64,000 nt of DNA from Flectonema sp. DT1601 (GCA_964019425.1 OZ025782.1:1596380-1660379), one strand, 5' to 3'. Positions 31,014-42,087 are shown, counted from the first letter of the stretch. Made by a program: numbers and translations. The notes: generated by a model not told the origin, from the letters alone.

Positions 31014-33552
31014 ATGATACTTCCAGCAGAATGAGTATATTTAGAAAGAGTAATGCTGACATTCTTATTGGGTTTGGTGTGTGTTATTCTGCTATCAGTA
31101 AGGCAGGAGAGAGCTTCTGCTCAGTCGGTATTTACGACAGGGATCCTGACTGTAACTTATTTTATTGGGGAAAGAACGGGAACCCTCGGAATCACAGACA
31201 GAGGAATAACATATTTGGGAGCTTCTGTTTGGTTAGTTTATTTGCTTTCATTCGCATTCATGTTCTTCGCATCTATTGCCATTGATTTGGAAGATCGTCC
31301 TGGAAGGCCTCGATTCTGGTGTGCGTTATCAATTTATGCATGTGGTACGGTTTATTGTGCAGCAAAACTTGGTTTACTAAATATACTGATGGAGCTCTTA
31401 CGGATAATAAGAAACACTAAAATTCCTCGATTCCAAGATCGATATTGGTTAAAGTTAATGGCGCTGACGACCCCCTATTTCATCGTCTTGATATTCGTAC
31501 TTATGGATTTGGTTTCTACGTTTCGTGGAGATCCTTTAAAATGCTATGTTGGGGTGTATCCACGAGCGATCATCTTAATCATGGTTTGGAATACAATTGT
31601 CTGTACGCTTATTTGTTTGCTGTATTTAAAACTGTTCAGAGATTCAGAAATATTAAAAAAAAGAACGAAGGAAAACAAAGCATTGAACCAACCCGTCCAA
31701 AACATCCTAATTCCACCCGGAATGTCAAAGGCTTCGATCATTGGAGCGACCGTGGTGTGGATTTTTGCTTCAACAACTAATTTCACTATTCTATTAACGT
31801 ATCCTTTACTAAAAGAATACATTTGTCTCATGCTATGCACTATTGATTTGACCATTGGAATCATTGTAGCTGACTACTTGTCGGGTTTAACTGCTGCGAG
31901 AATTCAACGAAATGAAGTTGCTAGTTTAGTAGCGATGAAGATAGCTAGAATGGATTTAGATAGCGTCGATGAATTCCTCGTTGAATCTGACAATCTAAAT
32001 ATAATTGAGGCGGCTTTAAAGAGAATAATATTAATACTAAGACAGTATAAAGCTTATGTTCCGGTTTCTGTTCTTCAAAATGTTGAAGAAATTATTTGTG
32101 TTCCGATGTCTGGTCATGACGTCCCTAAATCTGAATACAAACACTGTGAGTTGGTAACCTTACCATCACCTCCTCCTGTTGGAGAAGTGAGCATCGTTTT
32201 TACTGACATGCTGTCAAGTAGTTTAATTTGGGCAGAACTTCCTGATGAGATGAGAGAATCACTAGCGATTCATAATAAAGTTATCAGAGGTTGTATTTCC
32301 ATCACCAGAGGTTATGAAGTTAAAACTATCGGAGATTCTTTTATGGTCGCATTTGAAGAGCCGAGCAACTCTTTAGAATTCGCGTTGTTAGTTCAGTCGG
32401 AATTATTTGAATCAACGTGGCCTGATGAACTATCTCAACTACCAGTTTGTAAAAGACAACTTCCTGACTGGAATGGAATTAGAGTCAGAATTGGTGTTCA
32501 TTACGGGCCTGTGACGATCGATGCTAATGATGTGACTGGTCGAGTTGATTACTTGGGGAATACAGTAAACACTGCTGCTAGACTTGAGGGCATTTGCTTA
32601 CCTGGTGCTGTAGCTGCCTCACATCAGGTGACGTCAGTAGCTCGAGATTTCTTCAAGAGAGTTCGAATACCTCCATTTGTTGCTGACAAAGGCGCAGTTC
32701 AACTTCGTGGAATCCGAGATATGATTTCCTACTCATTAGTCTTTCCTGATAGTTTATCAGGTAGACTGCAAAGCTGGAAAATAAAAGCCAGGCCTCCGGT
32801 ATTGGTACGAAAAAGTTCCCTTACAAGTTCAGCTGTTAGCAGTTTGAAGTGTAAGTCTATTGCCGATCATCCTTCATTCGTATTAAGGAAGACTCAAGGA
32901 ACTCTTGGGAAATTATCAGCAAAAGCAACACCGTCGGAATATTATGCACTAAATGACACGTTTAGTTTAGTATCAAGTTGCCTAATTAGAACTGAAGGGA
33001 TCACAATGGGTATTATTGGAAACGTGATGAGCTTTACTTGGAATATCTCAAAGCCTTTAGAAAACCATGCCGTCAACGCTCTTCGATTTGCTGATATGTT
33101 TGCATCGTATCAACGTCGACAACATAATCCTAATAAAGCTGGTTATTATCTTCGCTCTGTGATTGCTATTTGTACCAGTGAAGTGTCAGTTGCGTCAATT
33201 CTCGCTGGTGATGAGAGATTTGTGACAGTTTTGGGAGACGCGATTAGTCTTACTCAGGCTCAACTTACGATTTCAGAAATCAACGGAATCTTTTGTTCTT
33301 ATTGTTCTCTTGATAGTTGTCAACTTCGAGTTGTTTTACCTCTTCTTAATGAAATTCATACTCTTGGAATTGTACGAAAACACTGTACTGTTCCTGAACT
33401 CATTCCTCTTTATTGTGTTTCTGTGTCTGTCTGAAGAGATCTCGATGTTTGATTTCTCATGTGAAACACTCGAAGCTGTCGGTGAGGATTTTATTAAATT
33501 TGACAAAATTCGAATCATCGAGGATAGTTCAACTGGGTTGATTTTCGTGTGA
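31014..33552 (+). pseudogene. Eight-pass membrane nucleotidyl cyclase, decaying copy (B1)
   Basis: This is nearly identical to the intact gene at 35,075-37,618, but the start ATG at 31,014 is followed by TGA as codon 7 (31,032-31,034), where the intact copy has TGG. A 5-base deletion near 33,432 shifts the frame to a stop at 33,434, removing about the last 40 residues. Between them the frame is open from a Met at 31,053 (793 residues), starting inside the first membrane segment and keeping the remaining seven segments, the active cyclase domain (FTDM, EVKTIGDSF, RVDYLG, VNTAARLE) and most of the degenerate second domain. A shortened protein could still be made if the internal Met is used. More likely it is a young pseudogene. 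Confidence 0.85.
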
Positions 33553-33893
33553 CGATTTTTTTTTCCCTCTCTCTTTTTAAAATTAATTTTTTTTATATAT
33601 TTACACGGGATTCCTTAGACAGAGAAAAGAAGAAGAGAAAACGAACGACACTCACCTCTCGTTTGTTTATCAATTCGAGTTAAGTAATCTTTTTGGTTGA
33701 AATTACGATTTAGTTTTTTCACTTTTTTAGTATTTACGTCAATTACAGTGTGTATACCTACACTAACATTTACTTTTAGTCAACATGTATCTCAGAACTA
33801 ATGTTGAATTAGGTGACTATCCTCCTCTAAATTTTAAATCTTTAATTATTTTTCTGTTTATTATTTAGTAGCTCAATATAAATCCGATTTCTC

Positions 33894-34396
33894 AGGTCCG
33901 GCGCAGTTATGACCTTAAACTGACTGTCATCTTGCCTGATCCTTTTGGTTTTCATTTCTTGCTGAGTGATATGGCTATGTGCTGCCCAAATCTTTTGTGG
34001 TACATTTCTAAAGCTTTTCGGTAAGCCCACAGTACACTTATAATGCTTTGGACAACTGGGGGTGAACGATCCTCGGTACTGTTCCGGGGGTTTCTATTTT
34101 CTTTCGTGGAGTGTGGGCATATGGCACAAGTGGTCGTATTATAAAGAAAGATGTATATGAAAGAAAGAAGATTTTTTATTTTTTTCACCTTCCCCCCACT
34201 CCCAGATCATTTCTCTTTTATTTTCTTTAGTTGTTTACAACCTGTTAGCCTCTGGGCAAGGTGGAGGCCGGAAGTCGATCACTTCCAGCCAATACTATGA
34301 AACTACAATCTTCGCGATTGGGTCCTTACTGATGCGGGCTACCCAGACCCCTCGTAGTCATCAGTTTGTATTTTGCTAACTAAACTAAACTAAACT
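33894..34396 (+). mobile_element. SINE-like insertion in duplication unit 1 only
   Basis: About 500 bases are present in unit 1 but absent from the matching place in unit 2, where about 80 different bases occupy 37,963-38,040. The insert ends in a short tandem tail, taactaaactaaactaaact, as many non-LTR elements and SINEs do. It contains no protein frame of note. The segment before the tail (tggaggccggaagtcgatca, tgcgggctacccagacccct) is GC-richer than its surroundings. No clear target duplication is visible, because the insertion seems to have replaced local sequence. No A/B box could be defined, so the class is tentative. Confidence 0.5.
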
Positions 34397-35007
34397 TCCC
34401 TTTCAGTACGAAGTTTGATTCCATTTGGATACTTGTGTTTTATTGAAACGGCAGCTTTTTTTAAATTGTTGTTAAAAAAGTGTAAGTCACAATTTTGTGA
34501 GTGCTTTCAAGCTGCTCTTTTACTTCTTCTTCGCAAACTGTCGGTTTCAGACTTTGAAGCAGTCAATCTGATCCGCTGTTGATAGTTCGAAAGAGGATTC
34601 GCTGATAAGTTTTTTTTGTTAGCATCTCTCGACCTCTTTTTGCCTGGTGATCTCTATTTTTTATATTACTTCCCTCCGATCATTTTTTTGTTCTTGTCTT
34701 GCTTGTTGTGGTGATTTTAAAACCCCCCTTAATGAAATGTAGCTACCAAACTAATTTCCTTTATTATGATTTTGCACCATCTATTTATTTTTTTGGTTCA
34801 CTTCCATGTGATGATAAATATACTTAATTAGCAAGTCGTGTTGTGATTCCCGTTATTAGGAATTGAGTCTTTTCTTTTTCCAAAGGAAGGTTTCGTCCTC
34901 GTTTATTTCTACACACTCAAAAAGTTCTTCCACAATAGCTGAGAAGACTAGTTTTGCAAGTCCCCTTTTCATTCTGAAGGGGGGAAGGTTTGCTTTTGTT
35001 CAATCCC

Positions 35008-35074
35008 CCCTTATATACGATACATTTGTATTTTACGTACAAACTCGAACAGTTAACCCTCCCTTATTAAAAAA
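35008..35074 (+). promoter_or_regulatory. Conserved 5' block before cyclase B2
   Basis: This is the same block as at 30,950 (ttatatacga, then acatttgtattttacgtac, then cagttaaccctcccttatta), directly before the ATG. Its conservation together with the gene makes it the best candidate for the proximal promoter or 5' UTR of this cyclase type. Confidence 0.4.
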
Positions 35075-37618
35075 ATGATACTTCCAGCAGAATGGGTATA
35101 TTTAGAAAGAGTAATGCTGACATTCTTATTGGGTTTGGTGTGTGTTATTCTGCTATCAGTAAGGCAGGAGAGAGCTTCTGCTCAGTCGGTATTTACGACA
35201 GGGATCCTGACCGTAACTTATTTTATTGGGGAAAGAACGGGAATCCTCGGAATCACAGACAGAGGAATAACATATTTGGGAGCTTCTGTTTGGTTAGTTT
35301 ATTTGCTTTCATTCGCATTCATGTTCTTCGTATCTATTGCCATTGATTTGGAAGATCGTCCTGGAAGGCCTCGATTCTGGTGTGCGTTATCAATTCATGC
35401 ATGTGGTACGGTTTATTGTGCAGCAAAACTTGGTTTACTAAATATACTGATGGAGCTCTTACGGATAATAAGAAACACTAAAATTCCTCGATTCCAAGAT
35501 CGATATTGGTTAAAGTTAATGGCGCTGACGACCCCCTATTTCATCGTCTTGATAATCCTACTTATAGATTTGGTTTCTACGTTTCGTGGAGATCCTTTAA
35601 AATGCTATGTTGGGGTGTATCCACGAGCGATCATCTTAATCATGGTTTGGAATACAATCGTCTGTACGCTTGTTTGTTTGCTGTACTTAAAACTGTTCAG
35701 AGATTCAGAAATATTAAAAAAAAGAACGAAGGAAAACAAAGCATTGAACCAACCCGTCCAAAACATCCTAATTCCACCCGGAATGTCAAAGGCTTCGATC
35801 ATTGGAGCGACCGTGGTGTGGATTTTTGCTTCAACAACTAATTTCACTATTCTATTAACGTATCCTTTACTAAAAGAATACATTTGTCTCATGCTATGCA
35901 CTATTGATTTGACCATTGGAATCATTGTAGCTGACTACTTGTCGGGTTTAACTGCTGCGAGAATTCAACGAAATGAAGTTGCTAGTTTAGTAGCGATGAA
36001 GATAGCTAGAATGGATTTAGATAGCGTTGATGAATTCCTCGTTGAATCTGACAATCTAAATATAATTGAGGCGGCTTTAAAGAGAATAATATTAATACTA
36101 AGACAGTATAAAGCTTATGTTCCGGTTTCTGTTCTTCAAAATGTTGAAGAAGTTATTTGTGTTCCGATGTCTGGTCATGACGTCCCTAAATCTGAATACA
36201 AACACTGTGAGTTGGTAACCTTACCATCACCTCCTCCTGTTGGAGAAGTGAGTATCGTTTTTACTGACATGCTGTCAAGTAGTTTAATTTGGGCAGAACT
36301 TCCTGATGAGATGAGAGAATCACTAGCGATTCATAATAAAGTTATCAGAGGTTGTATTTCCATCACCAGAGGTTATGAAGTTAAAACTATCGGAGATTCT
36401 TTTATGGTCGCATTTGAAGAGCCGAGCAACTCTTTAGAATTCGCGTTGTTAGTTCAGTCGGAATTATTTGAATCAACGTGGCCTGATGAACTATCTCAAC
36501 TACCAGTTTGTAAAAGACAACTTCCTGACTGGAATGGAATTAGAGTCAGAATTGGTGTTCATTACGGGCCTGTGACAATCGATGCTAATGATGTGACTGG
36601 TCGAGTTGATTACTTGGGGAATACAGTAAACACTGCTGCTAGACTTGAGGGCATTTGCTTACCTGGTGCTGTAGCTGCCTCACATCAGGTGACGTCAGTA
36701 GCTCGAGATTTCTTCAAGAGAGTTCGAATACCTCCATTTGTTGCTGACAAAGGCGCAGTTCAACTTCGTGGAATCCGAGATATGATTTCCTACTCATTAG
36801 TCTTTCCTGATAGTTTATCAGGTAGACTGCAAAGCTGGAAAATAAAAGCCAGGCCTCCGGTATTGGTACGAAAAAGTTCCCTTACAAGTTCAGCTGTTAG
36901 CAGTTTGAAGTGTAAGTCTATTGCCGATCATCCTTCATTCGTATTAAGGAAGACTCAAGGAACTCTTGGGAAATTATCAGCAAAAGCAACACCGTCGGAA
37001 TATTATGCACTAAATGACACGTTTAGTTTAGTATCAAGTTGCCTAATTAGAACTGAAGGGATCACAATGGGTATTATTGGAAACGTGATGAGCTTTACTT
37101 GGAATATCTCAAAGCCTTTAGAAAACCATGCTGTCAACGCTCTTCGATTTGCTGATATGTTTGCATCGTATCAACGTCGACAACATAATCCTAATAAAGC
37201 TGGTTATTATCTTCGCTCTGTGATTGCTATTTGTACCAGTGAAGTGTCAGTTGCGTCTATTCTCGCTGGTGATGAGAGATTTGTGACAGTTTTGGGAGAC
37301 GCGATTAGTCTTACTCAGGCTCAACTTACGATTTCAGAAATCAACGGAATCTTTTGTTCTTATTGTTCTCTTGATAGTTGTCAACTTCGAGTTGTTTTAC
37401 CTCTTCTTAATGAAATTCATACTCTTGGAATTGTACGAAAACACTGTACTGTTCCTGAACTCATTCCTCTTTATTGTGTTTCTGTGTCTGGGTGGTCTGA
37501 AGAGATCTCGATGTTTGATTTCTCATGTGAAACACTCGAAGCTGTCGGTGAAGATTTTATTAAGTTTGACAAAATTCGAATCATCGAGGATAGTTCAACT
37601 GGGTTGATTTTCGTGTGA
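35075..37618 (+). CDS. Eight-pass membrane nucleotidyl cyclase with pseudo-cyclase tail (copy B2)
   Basis: 847 residues, intronless. The plan is as in the gene at 18,350: about eight hydrophobic segments up to residue 293, a helical linker ending KAYVP (346-350), and a class III cyclase domain (about 388-580) with metal Asp398 (FTDM) and Asp441 (GDSF), purine-contacting Lys437 (EVKT) and Asp512 (RVDYLG), Asn519 and Arg523 (VNTAARLE). These predict an active homodimeric adenylate cyclase. The second domain (about 655-780) has GIIGNVMSFTWN in place of the active VKTIGDSFMVAF and keeps only the fold pattern, suggesting a regulatory or dimerisation role. It is intact, unlike the neighbouring copy at 31,014. 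The eight-pass part is the likely sensor; its ligand is unknown. The products are placed in the plasma or another membrane, with catalysis on the cytosolic side. Confidence 0.92.
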   Translation: MILPAEWVYLERVMLTFLLGLVCVILLSVRQERASAQSVFTTGILTVTYFIGERTGILGITDRGITYLGASVWLVYLLSFAFMFFVSIAIDLEDRPGRPRFWCALSIHACGTVYCAAKLGLLNILMELLRIIRNTKIPRFQDRYWLKLMALTTPYFIVLIILLIDLVSTFRGDPLKCYVGVYPRAIILIMVWNTIVCTLVCLLYLKLFRDSEILKKRTKENKALNQPVQNILIPPGMSKASIIGATVVWIFASTTNFTILLTYPLLKEYICLMLCTIDLTIGIIVADYLSGLTAARIQRNEVASLVAMKIARMDLDSVDEFLVESDNLNIIEAALKRIILILRQYKAYVPVSVLQNVEEVICVPMSGHDVPKSEYKHCELVTLPSPPPVGEVSIVFTDMLSSSLIWAELPDEMRESLAIHNKVIRGCISITRGYEVKTIGDSFMVAFEEPSNSLEFALLVQSELFESTWPDELSQLPVCKRQLPDWNGIRVRIGVHYGPVTIDANDVTGRVDYLGNTVNTAARLEGICLPGAVAASHQVTSVARDFFKRVRIPPFVADKGAVQLRGIRDMISYSLVFPDSLSGRLQSWKIKARPPVLVRKSSLTSSAVSSLKCKSIADHPSFVLRKTQGTLGKLSAKATPSEYYALNDTFSLVSSCLIRTEGITMGIIGNVMSFTWNISKPLENHAVNALRFADMFASYQRRQHNPNKAGYYLRSVIAICTSEVSVASILAGDERFVTVLGDAISLTQAQLTISEINGIFCSYCSLDSCQLRVVLPLLNEIHTLGIVRKHCTVPELIPLYCVSVSGWSEEISMFDFSCETLEAVGEDFIKFDKIRIIEDSSTGLIFV

Positions 37619-38775
37619 CGATTTTTTCCCCCCTCTCTCTTTTTAAAATTAATTTTTTTTTTAATATATTTACACAGGATTCCTTAGACAGAGAAAAGAA
37701 GAAGAGAAAACGAACGACACTCACCTCTCGTTTGTTTATCAATTCGAGTTAAGTAATCTTTTTGGTTGAAATTACGATTTAGTTTTTTCACTTTTTTAGT
37801 ATTTACGTCAATTCCAGTGTGTATACCTACACTAACATTTACTTTTAGTCAACATGTGTCTCAGAACTAATGTTGAATTAGGTGACTATCCTCCTCTAAA
37901 TTTTACATCTTTAATTATTTTTCTGTTTATTATTTAGTAGCTCAATATAAATGCGATTTCTCTTTCGTCGAACTTTAATTAAAGAGTTTTTTTTTTTTTT
38001 TTTTTTTTTTTTGATGTTGTGGTATTACTTGTTATGTTTTCCCTTTCAGTACGAAGTTTGGCTCCATTTGGATACTTGTGTTTTATTGAAACGGCAGCTT
38101 TTTTTAAATTGTTGTTAAAAGTGTAAGTCACAATTTTTGTGAGTGTTTTCAAGCTGCTCTTTTACTTCTTCTTCGCAAACTGTCGGTTTCAGACTTTGAA
38201 GCATTCAATCTGATCCGCTGTTGATAGTTCGAAAGAGGATTCGCTGATAAGTTTTTTTTGTTAGCATCTCTCGACCTCTTTTTGCCTGGTGATCTCTATT
38301 TTTTATATTACTTCCCTCCGATCATTTTTTTGTTCTTGTCTTGCTTGTTGTGGTGATATTAAAACCCCCCTTAATGAAATGTAGCTACCAAACTAATTTC
38401 CTTTATTAGGATTTTGCACAATCTATTTTTTTTTTTTTTTTTTTATATTGTTTTTATTTTTTTTGGTTCACTTCCATGTGATGATAAATATACTTAATTA
38501 GCAAGTCGTGTTGTGATTCCCGTTATTAGGAATTGAGTCTTTTCTTTTTCCAAAGGAAGGTTTCGTCCTCGTTTATTTCTACACACTCAAAAAGTTCTTC
38601 TACAATAGCTGAGAAGACTAGTTTTGCAAGTCCCCTTTTCATTCTGAAAGGGGGAAGGTTTGCTTTGTTCATTTCGTTAAGGGAAAAAAAAAAAAAAAAA
38701 AAAGAAAAATGAAATAATGATTTCGATTTATTGTCAATACCTATTTTTTATGCAGCACCCCTAACCCTACAAAAG

Positions 38776-40551
38776 ATGCCATCTCGTAAGAAGAAGGTCG
38801 TTAAGTCTAAGCGTAAGACTGAGGAACTTGATTTAGACCTTCACGGTATTGACAGTGATGAGTTTGAGGAACCAATCAAAAGAAGTCGATTAGACGACGA
38901 AGACGCGGACATCATCTTCAACGGAAAGAGAAACATAATTCCAGAAGAAGACTACACAGATGTCAGAGGATCAGTTTATAAGATAGAAGGAAAAGACGAA
39001 GACGCTGGTCTAGGAATTCGCGACAAAGAAGAAGAAGACGCTGCTAAAGAAGAACAACAAAAGCAACTTTTAACAATGAATATGGATGATTTCATACCAA
39101 ACGATTTAGCTACCGCAACGAAGAAGAAATCTGTCAGAAAAGATGATCTGAACGCTCTAACAAAGTTCCTTGAACGAGCAGAAGATCAGGTTATCAGTGA
39201 AAAGGTTGCCGTTGACTACGCCTCCCTCACCGAGGACGCCAAGCAACGTCTTGTTCGTCAGGAATTCCCTGAAGTCGCTTCAATGATTACCGATTTCAAA
39301 GAGAAACTAGACTACGTGAAAAGCGTACTGTCTCCTCTTATAGACAAGGTCCAAAGCGGTCTGCTTCCTACCAACGAGGGAGTTGGATTTCTTGAGTTGA
39401 AGGTTTGAATTGTTATTTTTTATTTTTATTTTTTAAGTATCATTCGTCTACAAGAAGTCAACTAAATAAAACAAATCAACAGATGCATTTATTCATTACT
39501 TACTTAATGAATCTAACCTTTTATCTACTACTGAAGGTTGAGGGAAAGCCTGTTAAGAATAACCCTGTCGTGAAGTATGTCATTTGAGGAGTTTTTGTTG
39601 TCAAAATCAATAACAATAACCAATAAAATAACAATCAGGAAATTGATAGAACTCAGAGCCTACATTGACAAGTTGAAACCGATTGAGAAGAAGCTACAAT
39701 ACCAAATAAGCAGATTGTTAAGCAAGGCTGCTCTTCAAGAATCTGGTGTTGCCGCTGGAGATACCGACAAGGCGAACTTGACATCTTTAGCAGACGTAAC
39801 GGAGGAGTTAGGCGACACATACACCGCTCCTAAGGGAACTACGAGAGTAATTGACAAGGCGGCGAAGAAGGCTAGAGAAGAACACATGGAATCTTTATCT
39901 GGAAAGAACAGACAGACAATGGAAGAAGGAATGATGAAGAGAGCAGTTGGAAAAGGAAAAACAGCGACCCTACCTGCTGAAGAAGGCTTTGGAGAAATAG
40001 ACTCTGGAATAAGTGGAACTCTATTAGATAATAAAAAGAGTGTTATGTCTCGAGTAAAGCAAGGCTTTCGTGTACTTGACGAAAACGACCTTTCCGACCT
40101 CGAAGAGGAAGCCGAAGAGAGTTCTGAAGACAATCTAACTAGCGAACCAGAAGAAGAAGATGCTTCTGAAAACAGTGATGAAGAACGTGCTAAAGTATTC
40201 TATATGGAGGAACTAGCTCGTAAGGAATCCGCAAAGAAGTCAAAACTTCGTGCTGCCAACGCCTCCCGCGTTGATCGCAAGGCCTCAAAACAAAAGGAGT
40301 CCTTCGGCCGTCACGAAGGAGAACTTGTCGACGGACACAGAAAAATTTCACAAGAAATTACTACCAACAGAGGTCTTGTACCTGCTCGTAACAAGAAATT
40401 TAAGAACCCTCGAGTGAAGTCTAAGTTCCGTGCTGAGAAGCTTGCGACAAAGGTTCGCTCACTTGTAAAACCTATTAAGAAACCACTCACTAAATATCAA
40501 GGTGAGAGAAACATAAGAACTGACGTAATCAGAAGTAATACACTCTCTTAA
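38776..40551 (+). CDS. UTP3: UTP3/SAS10 small-subunit processome protein, two introns
   Basis: Spliced from 38,776-39,402, 39,483-39,574 and 39,639-40,551, giving 543 residues. The start was chosen at MPSRKKKVVKSKRK, just after a T-rich tract and GCAG (38,752-38,755). Exon 1 has an acidic N-terminal region and the helical Sas10/Utp3/C1D domain (KVAVDYASLTEDAKQRL onward). Exon 2 continues it (FYLLLKVEGKPVKNNPVV). Exon 3 resumes as K-KLIELRAYIDKLKPIEKKLQYQI, exactly the C1D signature, which confirms the second junction. The C-terminus (ISQEITTNRGLVPARNKKFKNPRVK) is the conserved Sas10 C-terminal box. Acidic tracts lie between the two. Known role of the family: a U3 snoRNP/SSU processome component needed for 18S rRNA maturation in the nucleolus. 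It heads a tight co-directional gene series. Confidence 0.9.
39403..39482 (+). other. Intron 1 of UTP3
   Basis: 80 bases, GTTTGA...CAACAG, phase 0. The donor is weaker than the GTATGT seen elsewhere. Removal joins FLELK to MHLFITYLMNLTFYLLLKV, which restores the expected Sas10-domain helix. Without it the frame ends at once in TGA. Confidence 0.75.
39575..39638 (+). other. Intron 2 of UTP3
   Basis: 64 bases, GTATGT...AATCAG, phase 2. Joining AA to the following G gives Lys and the sequence NNPVVKKLIELRAYI, which matches the conserved order in UTP3/SAS10 proteins (PVV followed by a basic residue and LIELR). Confidence 0.85.
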
Positions 40552-41050
40552 GGTCAACATTTACTGACCAGTTTGTTAAATAGCGAGCAGCGTGGTGATG
40601 GAATTAACTGACTACAGTCTGCGTCATGTGTAGAATCAACATTGACCAGTCAACAGGTGGCTTTATTCCGATTCCACAACGGATGACAGGAAATAGTAAA
40701 CGGCTACTGCATCGTAGGAAGACAGAAGGCACTCTGAGATTAAATGTTTTTAAAATATTTGATCACATTGTTATTAATCGTTCTTGTGAACAACCCCCGT
40801 AGGTAATACACCTTGCATGGAGAAAGAAAAAAAAAAAAAAAAAAAAAAAAAGAACAGTTCCTCCCACCTGACGTCCTCCATCCCCAACCCGTTTCTTATC
40901 AAGCTTCACATCATTACGTTTTATATGTGTATTTATCAGAGTTTAGGTATTTGTTGTTTTGAAAAATGAGATTTAAATTAATTCCATCTCCTCATAATAG
41001 TAACTTCTTAGGATGAAAGAAGGAAGACACGACAGCCTCACGATAATCAC
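40552..41050. other. Intergenic spacer
   Basis: 500 bases with an A run near 40,830 and no gene. Near 41,000-41,011 a short pyrimidine stretch ends in TTAG, a possible splice acceptor 40 bases before the next start codon. Confidence 0.4.
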
Positions 41051-41950
41051 ATGAGTTCAATATTGATACCAAAACTATTATTATATTTATTATCGGTACT
41101 GCTAATACCTAATGTGGTGGATTGTAATACTTGTGGAACACGACATACTATCGAAGTAGATGACAGAGAAGTGATGTACCTAATCTCTTGTGGTGACGAC
41201 AATGACATCACAGGAACCTATCCATTAGTAGTATCCATGCATTGCTATGGAGGACGTCATTACAATGAAATCGATAGATACGAGAGCATCCTATCACAGT
41301 ATGGAAAAGCTATATTAGTATCACCACAAGGAATGGGTCGTAGCTGGAACGCTGTTGAGTGTTGTGGGACAGCTGCTGCACATAATCTTGATGACGTTGG
41401 GTTTATTGATAAATCGATAAATGAAATAATAAAAATAACTAACGGAATCCACAACGGACAGATAGCTACAACTGGTTTTTCAAACGGAGGATTTATGTCA
41501 ATGCATATGACCCAGTACTCTTCTCATAGAATTGTTGCTGCTGCTTCGATGTCGGGATACAGATATGAACGACCTATCAAATCAACACCTGTCCTTCTTC
41601 ATCATTCACTTAATGATGATAAAGTTTTATCAACTGGGTGCTGTAGTACATCAGTTTGTTGTTGTGGTATTTCATCAAGCAGTTGTCGTTCTATTTCTGA
41701 TTGGTTTCTAATGTGGTCATCAATAAACAGCTGCATGCCCTCAACAAGAACAGCTGTAACTATGGACATGACATGCCAGTATTCTGATTGCTTCACAACA
41801 ACAATCTTATGTAAACATAACTATCCTGTACACTTTGATTGGGCAAAAGGATCACCAAATCTGTCTGTTGAGAAAAACATCCTTCGTTTTATATTTGATG
41901 AATTTTGCAAAGATCTGCCTGGTTGCTATGTGAAACAGCACTCACCATAA
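41051..41950 (+). CDS. Secreted PHB-depolymerase / feruloyl-esterase-like hydrolase
   Basis: 299 residues, intronless. The N-terminal signal peptide (about 1-25, ILIPKLLLYLLSVLLIPNVV) is followed by a Cys-containing mature start (CNTCGT). The alpha/beta-hydrolase core matches the esterase-PHB/LpqC/CE1 group: PLVVSMHCYGG (oxyanion region, about 58-68), nucleophile Ser144 in the G-x-S-x-G motif TTGFSNGGFMS, acid Asp189 or Asp190 (SLNDDKV) and His261 (YPVHFDWAKG). A Cys-rich insert (about 196-212, TGCCSTSVCCCG) lies between acid and His and may form disulfides. Members cleave poly-hydroxyalkanoates, feruloylated polysaccharides or acetyl esters outside the cell. The exact substrate cannot be read from sequence. 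It would suit an osmotrophic or bacterivorous protist digesting prey or detritus in vacuoles or outside the cell. Confidence 0.85.
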   Translation: MSSILIPKLLLYLLSVLLIPNVVDCNTCGTRHTIEVDDREVMYLISCGDDNDITGTYPLVVSMHCYGGRHYNEIDRYESILSQYGKAILVSPQGMGRSWNAVECCGTAAAHNLDDVGFIDKSINEIIKITNGIHNGQIATTGFSNGGFMSMHMTQYSSHRIVAAASMSGYRYERPIKSTPVLLHHSLNDDKVLSTGCCSTSVCCCGISSSSCRSISDWFLMWSSINSCMPSTRTAVTMDMTCQYSDCFTTTILCKHNYPVHFDWAKGSPNLSVEKNILRFIFDEFCKDLPGCYVKQHSP

Positions 41951-42087
41951 GCAATGCCACTAATTCTTCTGTGTAATATAATATTCCTTTTTTTTTTTTT
42001 TTTTTTTTTTTTTTTGAAGTTATTTTTACAACAATTACACAGTTGTTTTTCATTAGCAAACTATTTCATTTAAACAGCCTGACTAGA

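Larger units (their letters stand above)
30945..35004 (+). repeat. Tandem duplication, unit 1
   Basis: About 4.06 kb, with unit 2 following at once. Similarity to unit 2 runs from the ttatatacga block through the cyclase gene and about 1.4 kb of 3' flank to the gggggaaggtttgct block. Substitutions are sparse (mostly isolated single bases over kilobases), which implies a recent event. The units differ mainly by an insert of about 500 bases in unit 1 (33,894-34,396) and by T-run lengths. Confidence 0.9.
35005..38670 (+). repeat. Tandem duplication, unit 2
   Basis: The second unit holds the intact cyclase gene and the same 3' flank, ending at the gggggaaggtttgcttt block where unique sequence before the UTP3 gene begins. 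It lacks the 500-base insert of unit 1 and carries longer T runs at about 37,987 and 38,428. Confidence 0.9.

Noticed and set aside
31031-31285. Separate small proteins in alternative frames of the cyclase genes, for example at 31,445 and 35,506
   Set aside because: They are shadows of the cyclase reading frame and appear in both duplicates for that reason alone.
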